Shown: piece after piece, positions 34,017 through 41,469 of the stretch
How positions within the stretch are numbered: position 1 is the first letter of the stretch
Layout: each line of letters begins with the position of its first letter
Assembly: GCA_947502265.1 (NCBI GenBank)
Contig: CANMZB010000012.1
Location: forward strand, 62,001-126,000
Length of the DNA: 64,000 nucleotides
Direction of reading: 5' to 3'
DNA from: an uncultured Sulfitobacter sp.
GTDB taxonomy: Bacteria > Pseudomonadota > Alphaproteobacteria > Rhodobacterales > Rhodobacteraceae
The notes under the pieces: generated by a model
Database searches by the model: none
What the model was told of the DNA's origin: nothing
The model's input: only the letters and a program-made list of their open reading frames with translations
Translations under genes and position numbers: made by a program

Positions 34017-36017
34017 TCAAGCAACTTTCGGTTCTGTATTGTTGGCCCGCCATGCAACCAGCAGCGGGAGCGCGCATAGGGCCGCACCTATCAGGAAGGA
34101 GACGGTGTAGCCCATTTCAAGGATCTCGGTTTTCGGCTTGGCAATCATCACACCCCCGAAGAACAACAGCACCCGCAGCGGCAGACCGGCGGCACCGGTG
34201 AGGGGACCGACAAGGCTGACGTAGCCTTGCAGCGCGGCTGCGATCATCGCCACACCGATCAGCGCACAGGTGAGGGCGACGATGACTTCCCACGCGGGCG
34301 CCTGTCCGACCAATGCGGGATTGAGCACAAAGAAGAATGGCGCGATGTAGATCACACCGCCCAGACGCATCGCCTCGAAGCCGGTTGCGATCGGATTGGA
34401 GCCTGCCATGGTGGAGGCCGTGAAGGCACCAAGAGCGACGGGCGGGGTGATATAGCTGACCATACCCCAGTAAAGGATGAACAGGTGCACAGCGAGCTGG
34501 TTCAGTCCGCCCGCTTCGAGCGCGGGCGCTAGAACCACAGCAAGGAAGATATAACAGGCCGTGACCGTCATTCCCATGCCGAAGATAAACGCGGTCAGCG
34601 CGCCCATGAGCACCAGCACCAGTGTGTTGTCACCCGCAAGAAAGACCAGTTCGTTAACCAATGTGCCGGCAAGTCCCGTGGCAGAAAACGACCCGACGAT
34701 CAGGCCGACGCCCAGCAGGATGGCGGTCAGCTCTGCCAGACCCATGCCAACGCCGACGATCATATTGCCCAGTCGCTCCAGATTAAGACGGTGAGACGTG
34801 CGGAACTGGTTCACCACCAGCAAAAGAGCCGTGGCATAGAAGGGCGCGGATGTCTCGCGGCGCATGACGATCATCATGAACAACAGCAGCGCAAAGACGA
34901 AGATATAGGGCCAGCCCTCTTTCATCACCTGCCGAAGCACAGGCAGATCGGGCTTGGGCAAACCACGCAGGCCGCGCCGTGCGGAATAGCCGTCGATCTG
35001 CACGAAAAGGCTGAAATAATAGAGGATGCTGGGGATCGCCGCCGCCAGCGCAATTTCGACATAGGGGCGCGACAGGAACGATGCCATAATGAACGCCGTG
35101 GCCCCCATGATTGGCGGCATCAAAACGCCGCCGGTTGAGGCGCAGGCCTCTGTTGCGGCGGCGGTTTTGGCGGAGAATCCAGTCTTGCGCATGGCAGGAA
35201 TAGAGACGGCACCGGTCGTTAATACGTTGGAGATTACCGAGCCGGACATCGAGCCCATGAAACCGGAGGCAAAGATCGACACCTTTGCCGCGCCGCCCCG
35301 ATACCCCCCGACCAAGCCCAGAGCCAGATCATTGAAAAACTGCCCGCCGCCAGTGCGTTGCAGCACCGCGCCGAACAGGATGAAGCCGATGACAACGCCG
35401 CCGAAAGCTTTCATCGGGATGCCGAAAGAGCTTTCGGCGGAATAGATGTGATAGGGGACTGTCTGCATGAACGTGCTTTGGAAGCCCGAGAACGGGTCCG
35501 GCACATGTCCTGCAAAGGTCGGGTAGAACGCAAACAGCGTGACAATACAGAAAAGCACCAGCCCGCCCGCACGGCGCGTCGCCTCTAGGATCAGCAGGAA
35601 AAAGACGAGCGAAACATATTGCGCGGTCTGGGGTGCCGCATACTCCCAGCCCTGCGAAAGGTTGGCCTGTGCGGTCTGGCTTAGATAAACGGTGCTGGCG
35701 AGGGCCAGCGCAAAGAGAAACCAATCGAGCAGGGAGGGCGTGCCGCCCCTGCCGCCGCGAATCTGGAAGATGAGAAAAGCCAGAGCGAGATATAGTCCGC
35801 CCAATACATAAAGGTAGCGGCCATCAATCAGGACGATGCCCAGAATTTGTAGGTTAAAGAGCTGGTTGACCACCAGCAGCAACGAGAACAATGTTCCGGC
35901 AACAACCACCCAACGTGCCGGTCCGGCAATCCGCTCTGACGGGGTGCCACCGTCAATGGCGACTTCCTCAAGGCCCTTTGCGGACAAGGATCCGTCGGGG
36001 GTATTCTCGTTGGTCAT
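34017..36017 (-). CDS. TRAP transporter fused DctQM permease (TAXI type)
   Basis: A 666-aa integral membrane protein in which a DctQ-like four-helix N-terminal part (to about residue 180) is fused to a DctM-like part. DctM landmarks: FASGFMGSMSGSVISNVLTTGAVSIPAMRKTGF, TEACASTGGVLMPPIMGATAFIMASF, and the late YWGMVSYITPPVALGAFTASTMAGSNPIATGFEAMR. Such 4TM/12TM fusions go with TAXI-family binding proteins, one of which lies upstream. An intrinsic terminator at 36051-36077 lies between the two genes. Ligase and TPP-enzyme genes follow closely. Confidence 0.93.
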   Translation of the reverse strand: MTNENTPDGSLSAKGLEEVAIDGGTPSERIAGPARWVVVAGTLFSLLLVVNQLFNLQILGIVLIDGRYLYVLGGLYLALAFLIFQIRGGRGGTPSLLDWFLFALALASTVYLSQTAQANLSQGWEYAAPQTAQYVSLVFFLLILEATRRAGGLVLFCIVTLFAFYPTFAGHVPDPFSGFQSTFMQTVPYHIYSAESSFGIPMKAFGGVVIGFILFGAVLQRTGGGQFFNDLALGLVGGYRGGAAKVSIFASGFMGSMSGSVISNVLTTGAVSIPAMRKTGFSAKTAAATEACASTGGVLMPPIMGATAFIMASFLSRPYVEIALAAAIPSILYYFSLFVQIDGYSARRGLRGLPKPDLPVLRQVMKEGWPYIFVFALLLFMMIVMRRETSAPFYATALLLVVNQFRTSHRLNLERLGNMIVGVGMGLAELTAILLGVGLIVGSFSATGLAGTLVNELVFLAGDNTLVLVLMGALTAFIFGMGMTVTACYIFLAVVLAPALEAGGLNQLAVHLFILYWGMVSYITPPVALGAFTASTMAGSNPIATGFEAMRLGGVIYIAPFFFVLNPALVGQAPAWEVIVALTCALIGVAMIAAALQGYVSLVGPLTGAAGLPLRVLLFFGGVMIAKPKTEILEMGYTVSFLIGAALCALPLLVAWRANNTEPKVA

Positions 36018-36050
36018 GATTTGGCTCTCAACTGGGTCAGCGTGAAAAAA

Positions 36051-36077
36051 ACCGGCCGGCGTTGTCCGCCGACCGGT
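36051..36077 (-). terminator. Intrinsic terminator between TAXI binding protein and fused permease
   Basis: Eleven-base stem ACCGGCCGGCG/CGCCGACCGGT (one G-T pair) with a 5-base loop, followed on the minus strand by seven T, 19-45 bases past the binding-protein stop. Probably stops most transcripts after the SBP gene while some read through into the permease. Confidence 0.85.
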
Positions 36078-36095
36078 CGTATCAAGAGGCTCGGA

Positions 36096-37232
36096 TCAGA
36101 ATGTGACCTCGAAGCCGCCGTCTTTCAACGCCTGGCGGCGTGCGTCGGCCCATGCGGCTTCCCAATCGTCAGGGTTGATGGCATCCAGAGCGTTCCATGC
36201 CTCGGAAAGTGCTGTCTGCCGCGCGATCAGCTTGTCATTGTGGGCTTGCGCCGCATCCGTCCAGATACCCTGTTCTGTGTAATAACGGATAGCCCCGTCG
36301 TGGTAGGGAACAACCCATTCCAGATTCTGCTTGTCCATCGCCCAGCCGTCGATGCCGGGGGCTTTGCCCGCATAGCCGGGGAACAGTTCGACCATTGCTT
36401 TGGTCATGTTGTAAACAAGGCTCTCGTCGGTTTCTACAATCGCGGTCAGCACCGGATAGGCATAGCCCGCACCCTGATAACCGTCTGTGCCATCAATGTT
36501 CGCACCGACCGAGGCTTTGTTCGCGACAAAGAATGGAGCAATGGCGCTCATCGCCTTCAGACCTTCGGCATTGTCAGGATCAATCGGTGGCCAGAACAGG
36601 CCACGCGGACCTGCGGCAGCCTCATAGGCCCTGCCGGAGTTGGTGGAGGCGAACACCGCATCGACCTGATTTTCGATCAGACCTGTCCAGCTTGCGCCAA
36701 AGCCGCCGAAATCAACACGCTCGACATCATCCCAAGTCAGCCCGCCATAGGCGAGGTACGCTTGGGTATTCACGTTCAACGCAGGCGCGCCGACAATAAA
36801 GGCCACGCGCTTGCCCTTGAGATCCGAGTAGTTCTTGATGCCAAGATCGTCCGGCACGCCCACGGACAGGTTGATTTCGCCACCGTTGTTGGCCAACAGC
36901 ACGCGGATCGGCTGTGGCCCCCAGTTTTTGGCACCGAAGTCAAACACACCCTCTTGCGCCATATAGCTGCCGCCAACACCGGTGGCAGAAAATTGCACAC
37001 GCCCCTGACGCAGTGGTTCTGTGCGCGAGACGTCGTTTTTGCCGGGCAGCACCCGCAGGTTTACGCCCGTTGCGTCCTGCAAGGCGGCGCCAATGGCGAC
37101 CGCTTGGTTATAGCCTGCCGATCCGGTGTCGTAGGCTGTCCAGCTGAGTTGTTTTGGTAAATCAAATTCTTGCGCTGTGACCATCGTTGCCGACAGCCCC
37201 AGAACGGCGATTGCCGATGTAAGGTACTTCAT
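36096..37232 (-). CDS. TAXI family TRAP transporter solute-binding protein
   Basis: A 378-aa periplasmic protein: signal peptide (MKYLTSAIAVLGLSATMVTAQ), then LSWTAYDTGSAGYNQAVAIGAAL, LRVLPGKNDVSRTEPLRQGRVQFSATG and IKNYSDLKGKRVAFIVGAPALN, the standard TAXI order. The late FPGYAGKAPGIDGWAMD and VVPYHDGAIRYYTEQGIW are typical of this subfamily. The gene heads the operon for the fused permease, acyl-CoA ligase and TPP enzyme. Ligand unknown; a carboxylate later activated by CoA is plausible. A palindromic operator-like site lies about 77 bases upstream. Confidence 0.92.
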   Translation of the reverse strand: MKYLTSAIAVLGLSATMVTAQEFDLPKQLSWTAYDTGSAGYNQAVAIGAALQDATGVNLRVLPGKNDVSRTEPLRQGRVQFSATGVGGSYMAQEGVFDFGAKNWGPQPIRVLLANNGGEINLSVGVPDDLGIKNYSDLKGKRVAFIVGAPALNVNTQAYLAYGGLTWDDVERVDFGGFGASWTGLIENQVDAVFASTNSGRAYEAAAGPRGLFWPPIDPDNAEGLKAMSAIAPFFVANKASVGANIDGTDGYQGAGYAYPVLTAIVETDESLVYNMTKAMVELFPGYAGKAPGIDGWAMDKQNLEWVVPYHDGAIRYYTEQGIWTDAAQAHNDKLIARQTALSEAWNALDAINPDDWEAAWADARRQALKDGGFEVTF

Positions 37233-37554
37233 AGTGTCCTCCCTTTTATGGTTCTCCGAACCTGCCGAAACGACAGATGGTCCGGACCGGCGATAATCAT
37301 CGCTTTTTGAAACGACGTTTCGCTCTTCGGAATAGCGTAGGAGTTTTGCGTTTCAGTTGTCAACTGACGTTAAGTCAAAATAACCGATGATCGCGCGCAA
37401 GAAACGGCACCCTATCAGGCAGGCATTTGCGCGGGTGGGTGGCGCAGGCGTGGCGGAGATCAGCGCTTTGTCCGTCGTCCGCTACACTGCTTTGCACTAG
37501 ACCCTGCCTGTGCAAGGAATAGAACGGGGTATTCCCGCCGCCTGGAGGCCGCCG
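37233..37554. promoter_or_regulatory. Divergent promoter region with GAAACG-A-CGTTTC palindrome
   Basis: A 322-base gap between the TAXI operon (-) and selU (+). It contains the 13-base palindrome GAAACGACGTTTC at 37309-37321, with a half-site GAAACGAC at 37267-37274, resembling LacI/GntR/IclR-type operators. No matching regulator gene is adjacent. The remaining sequence shows no ORF I can support. Confidence 0.45.
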
Positions 37555-38601
37555 ATGATTCCGCACACCCTCACGTCACTATCCTCTATCGCCGAAATCG
37601 GTGCGGATATGATTATCGACGTGCGCGCACCGTCCGAGTTTGCCGTGGACCATGTGCCGGGCGCGGTCAACCTGCCGGTTTTGACGGACGCGGAGCGCGC
37701 CGAAGTCGGCACGATTTTCACCCGTAAAAGCGCGTTTCTGGCGCGCAAGGTCGGTGCCGCGCTGGTTGCCGCGAATGCCGCGCGCCATCTGCAAGGACCG
37801 CTTGCGCAGATGCAGGGTGATTGGCAGCCGTTGCTGTATTGCTGGCGCGGGGGCCAGCGTTCAGGTGCCTTTGCCACGATCCTCGATCAGGTCGGATGGC
37901 GGGTGCATTTGATCGAAGGGGGCTATCGCAGCTATCGCAAACAGGTGAGTACGATGCTGTATGATGCACCGCTGCCGCACCGGATCATGCTGCTTGATGG
38001 CGGGACCGGCACGGCCAAGACCGCATTGCTGCATTACCTGCGCGAGGCCGGTGCGCAGATACTTGATCTTGAAGGGTTGGCGGGGCATCGCGGATCGCTT
38101 TTTGGCGCGCTGGATGCCGCGCAACCGTCGCAAAAGATGTTCGAATCCCGTTTGGCGACGGCCCTAGGCGCGCTCGATCCGGCGCGGCTGACGTGGGTAG
38201 AGGGCGAAAGCAGCAAGATAGGCGCACGGATAATCCCGCCCGCGTTGTGGTCCGTGATGGGCGCGGCACCGCGGATCGAGGTCAGCGCACCGCTGCGCGC
38301 GCGCGCCGCGTTCCTCAGCAGCGCCTACGTCGACCTGACGCAAAACGCGGCGATGCTTGCCCGCCGGATTGACCAATTGCGCCCCTATCATGCGGCGGAC
38401 ACGATTGCGCTGTGGCAGGCGTTGGCCGGAGCAGCGGAGTGGGAGGTCCTTGCGCGCCACCTTATGGCCGAGCACTACGATCCGCGCTATGCCAAATCGC
38501 AGGCCCGCGCCGAACAAGCGCCAGAGCGTCTGGCGCTGGAGGCTCTGGACCCGCAGACGCTGAAGGGTGCGGCGCGCGATCTGATGGCGCGGTTCAGCTG
38601 A
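37555..38601 (+). CDS. mnmH: tRNA 2-selenouridine synthase SelU/MnmH
   Basis: A 348-aa enzyme that converts 2-thiouridine at the wobble position of some tRNAs to 2-selenouridine using selenophosphate. N-terminal rhodanese domain: MIIDVRAPSEFAVDHVPGAVNLP, with the catalytic cysteine in LLYCWRGGQRSGAFA near residue 90. C-terminal P-loop domain: MLLDGGTGTAKTALLHYL near 145-160, a relaxed Walker A in which the usual G-K-T is A-K-T, and GSLFGALDAAQPSQKMFES. The start follows TGGAGG. It uses the product of SelD, whose gene converges on it with an 8-base overlap of stops. Confidence 0.93.
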   Translation: MIPHTLTSLSSIAEIGADMIIDVRAPSEFAVDHVPGAVNLPVLTDAERAEVGTIFTRKSAFLARKVGAALVAANAARHLQGPLAQMQGDWQPLLYCWRGGQRSGAFATILDQVGWRVHLIEGGYRSYRKQVSTMLYDAPLPHRIMLLDGGTGTAKTALLHYLREAGAQILDLEGLAGHRGSLFGALDAAQPSQKMFESRLATALGALDPARLTWVEGESSKIGARIIPPALWSVMGAAPRIEVSAPLRARAAFLSSAYVDLTQNAAMLARRIDQLRPYHAADTIALWQALAGAAEWEVLARHLMAEHYDPRYAKSQARAEQAPERLALEALDPQTLKGAARDLMARFS

Positions 38602-40759
38602 CGTGAACCGGCCCCGTCCCGTCGAACAGTTCTCCGATGATCCAACCGGCGCCCCCCTTTGCATGCAATAGGGCGCGCGCGGTTTCGGCCGCGTCCCGTG
38701 GCAGCGCGGCAAGCAGACCACCTGCGGTTTGCGGGTCATGCAAGAGCGGATCGGCGACGCCTGTTGCCGGTGCGTCCGCGAGGTTGGCCGCCAGCAGCGA
38801 CGATTGCACGCCGCGATCCGACAGATCCCGCGCGCCGTCATAAAGCGGCACCTTGTTGCGCCAGATGTCGGCGCGCAGGCCCGAAGCCGTACAGATCGCC
38901 TGCACATGTCCGGCAAGGCCAAAGCCCGTGGTATCTGTCATCGCATGCGCGCCACTCAAAACCCGCGCCGCGATGTGCTGTGGTTGTTCCATGATCGCCA
39001 GCATGTCTGCAACCACATGGGCAGGCGCGCAGCCCGCCATGTGGGCGGCAAGGATTACGCCCGAACCAATGGGCCGCGTCAGCAGCAAAACATCCCCCGC
39101 GCGCGCGCCTGCAACCGTGATTGGCATCTGTTGCCGCACCCCCGTCACGGTAAATCCGATGGTCATTTCCGCGCCCATGGTGGTATGCCCGCCAACCACC
39201 GCTGCCCCTGCTCGGGCAAAGACCGCTTGGGCGGTGTCGTTGATTTCACGCAAGGTCCGCTCCTGAAGCGCGGGCGACATGCGCGGCAAAACGATGCTGG
39301 ACAAGGCGGCTTGGGGCGTGGCGCCCATCGCCCAGATGTCGCCAAGCGCGTGGATCGCGGCAATGCGCGTCATCTGCACCGGATCTTCGATGAACGCGCG
39401 CAGATGATCCGTGCTGAGCACCTGAAAACCGCCACCGGGCTGGCGCAGGATTGCGGCATCGTCGCCCGGCCCCGTGACAGTATCGGGCTGCATGCGGTCA
39501 GGTGCAGGCCCAAGGCCGCTTTTCAGGACTGTGCTGCCGACCTTGGCACCGCAGCCACCGCACAGCGGTATGGTCTGCGTGCCATCGCGCACCCCCAAGG
39601 CGACGGTCGAGGGCAGGGCAGGTGCGGGCATTGCGGGAAGGGTGTCCATCTTGTCCATAAACGCGTGGTCGATCCGGTTTTTCCAGCGCCACAACAGCGG
39701 CGCGGCAAGGGCGACTCCGAATTTTTCCGCCAGTGCCGATTTACCGCCAAGCGAGATCAGTTTGAGATAGGATTTTTGCGGATGGAACGGCTTGAGCGGA
39801 CCACCCGACAGGGCGGCGCGCAAATTGTGATAAAGTACCGGTGCCGCGCGCACGGCGAACACACCGGCCTTGGGGCGCGGCGCGAACGGCATGTGCGCGC
39901 AATCGCCCACGGCGAAAACCTGTGCATCGCCTTTGACGCGCAGATCAGGGTCAACCACGATAAACCCGTCGTCCTGCGGCAGGTCTGTCTGTGCGATCCA
40001 CGCGTGCGCAAACGCGCCAGCAGCCCCCACGCACAGCGCCGCCGGAACTGGCGGCTGACCGGCGAGGGTGATTTCATCTGCGTGGATATGCTCGATCTGC
40101 GCATCTGGCACGAAGGTGACGCCGAGACCCGTCATTGCGGCGTGTAGCTTTGCCCGCGCAGACGGGCCGACACCGGATATGTCCGCGCCGGCTTCGATCA
40201 CGGTGATTTGCGGCGTGACCGCGCGTTGGCGCAGGGCAAACGCCATCGCCATCGCCAATTCACATCCTGCCACACCGCCGCCGATCACGGCGATGGTTGG
40301 CGGCTTTGCTCCGCTTTCCACCGCATCCAGAAACCCGCGCCATGCGCGCGCATAAATATCCAGCGGCTTGGCCCCGACGCCATGTTCCGCAAATCCGGGG
40401 ATACCCATCCGTGCGGTGATGCCAATGTCGATAGAGGCCACGTCATAGGCGACCGGCCCGCGCCCTTCGACGTGGATCAGCCGCGCGTCACGGTCGATAC
40501 CGGTTGCGTGTGCAAGGATCAGCCGCGCACCGGCAAAACGGGCGAGGCGCATCAAGTCAATTTCAAGCGTGTCGCGGCTGTAATGACCTGCGACATGGCC
40601 GGGCAACATGCCGGTGTAGGGCGCAGTGGGGCCGGGATTGATCAACGTCAGCCGCGCACCGGGCAGCGGGTTCATCCCCCATTTTCGCAGCACCAGCGCG
40701 TGGGCGTGGCCACCACCGACAAACACCAGATCGCGGGTGAAGGGCGTGGCGTTCAGCAT
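38594..40759 (-). CDS. selD: Selenide, water dikinase SelD fused to FAD/NAD(P) oxidoreductase
   Basis: A 721-aa two-part protein. Residues about 1-360 form an NDH-2-like pyridine-nucleotide disulfide oxidoreductase domain: DLVFVGGGHAHALVLRKWG, AVIGGGVAGCELAMAMAFA, FAVGDCAHM. Residues about 390-721 are SelD, which makes selenophosphate from selenide and ATP: LCGGCGAKVGSTVL carries the catalytic Cys and Lys (Cys, not Sec), then GPGDDAAILRQPGGGFQVLSTDHL, AIHALGDIWAMGATPQAAL and VVGGHTTMGAEMTIGFTVTG. The N-terminal domain may supply reduced selenium. Start MLNATPFTRD chosen by alignment to the domain edge; the ribosome site is weak. It serves both SelA and SelU. Confidence 0.93.
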   Translation of the reverse strand: MLNATPFTRDLVFVGGGHAHALVLRKWGMNPLPGARLTLINPGPTAPYTGMLPGHVAGHYSRDTLEIDLMRLARFAGARLILAHATGIDRDARLIHVEGRGPVAYDVASIDIGITARMGIPGFAEHGVGAKPLDIYARAWRGFLDAVESGAKPPTIAVIGGGVAGCELAMAMAFALRQRAVTPQITVIEAGADISGVGPSARAKLHAAMTGLGVTFVPDAQIEHIHADEITLAGQPPVPAALCVGAAGAFAHAWIAQTDLPQDDGFIVVDPDLRVKGDAQVFAVGDCAHMPFAPRPKAGVFAVRAAPVLYHNLRAALSGGPLKPFHPQKSYLKLISLGGKSALAEKFGVALAAPLLWRWKNRIDHAFMDKMDTLPAMPAPALPSTVALGVRDGTQTIPLCGGCGAKVGSTVLKSGLGPAPDRMQPDTVTGPGDDAAILRQPGGGFQVLSTDHLRAFIEDPVQMTRIAAIHALGDIWAMGATPQAALSSIVLPRMSPALQERTLREINDTAQAVFARAGAAVVGGHTTMGAEMTIGFTVTGVRQQMPITVAGARAGDVLLLTRPIGSGVILAAHMAGCAPAHVVADMLAIMEQPQHIAARVLSGAHAMTDTTGFGLAGHVQAICTASGLRADIWRNKVPLYDGARDLSDRGVQSSLLAANLADAPATGVADPLLHDPQTAGGLLAALPRDAAETARALLHAKGGAGWIIGELFDGTGPVHVS

Positions 40760-40923
40760 CTGGGGGAAGCGGGGTTGGCAAGGGCTGTTGTCATGGCAAT
40801 GTTTTGCCCGCTTGGCGCGGGAATGTCCAAGGCCGATACTGCACTTCTTTGCGAGGTGGAGATGTGTTGCTCTCACCGGGTCGCCCCGCGCGCGTGGCGC
40901 AGGGCGATGTTTTTTGGACGGCT

Positions 40924-41445
40924 TCAGTTTTCCGTCAGCGCCGCGATGATCTGCTCAAACGCTTGCGCGGCTTTGATCCGCATCTCATCGTCTGACGCAT
41001 CCTGTATCGGATGCGGAACCAGCACATAACGCGCGTTATTCATGCCAAGCGCACGTCGCTGGTGTTCGGCGGCTTCGCCGAATTCGCTGGACGCGATGGC
41101 CACTGCCGGGATCCCCTGGATTTCAAACCAGACATTGTCGTGCATACTGCACGTTGTGCAGGATCCTCAGTCGGCCAGCGCTTCGATCACAAGATCGCAG
41201 TTATCGCGGATCTCGTGCCTAAGCGCATCTGGACACGGCTTGGTAAACGTCGGCTTGGTATAGCGGCGCACCGAGACATCGGGGGCCTTTTTCGCCAGCA
41301 GTTTTTCCAGCTCGTCCAGCATGATGTTGCCGCGCGGCTTGCTGATATCCAGCAGGCCGATCACGCCGGACAAGCCGCCGGTCCTTTCGGTGATTTGTCG
41401 CTCGACCGGTGATCGCTCGTCGGTCGGGTCGAGAATTGTTGTCAT
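40924..41445 (-). CDS. UGSC-family selenoprotein (in-frame UGA = selenocysteine)
   Basis: A 173-aa selenoprotein read through an in-frame TGA at 41169-41167 (residue 93). The two halves are in the same frame: MTTILDPTDERSPVERQITE... to CDLVIEALAD, then U-G-S-C-T-T-C and SMHDNVWFEIQGIPAVAIASS. Ribosome site AAAGGAGGA precedes the ATG. The motif names the UGSC selenoprotein family, first reported from marine metagenomes. The U-x-x-C-x-x-C arrangement also matches glycine reductase protein B, where Sec forms the catalytic centre. A bacterial SECIS hairpin lies at 41139-41153. The final stop is also TGA. It is 24 bases after a thioredoxin-fused partner gene and sits among selD, tRNA-Sec, selB and selA. 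Substrate unknown; a redox or reductase role is inferred. Confidence 0.92.
41139..41169 (-). promoter_or_regulatory. Bacterial SECIS element in the UGSC selenoprotein mRNA
   Basis: From the UGA (41169-41167) the minus-strand message has CGTGCA-GTA-TGCACG (41153-41139): six base pairs and a 3-base apical loop GUA starting 20 bases after the UGA. A small loop beginning with GU at 16-37 bases from UGA is the described bSECIS pattern recognised by SelB. An overlapping alternative stem CTGCAC-AAC-GTGCAG is possible but its loop lies too close to the UGA. Confidence 0.82.
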
Positions 41446-41469
41446 AAACTGTCTCCTCCTTTGGTCAAT

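Noticed and set aside
32434-34110. Plus-strand frame of 558 codons opposite the acyl-CoA ligase
   Set aside because: The minus strand encodes an intact adenylate-forming enzyme with all motifs; the plus frame is its complement.
40924-41445. Two separate small genes, 92 aa and 73 aa
   Set aside because: They share one frame interrupted only by TGA, lie in a sel cluster, and a SECIS-type hairpin follows the TGA; one selenoprotein explains both better.
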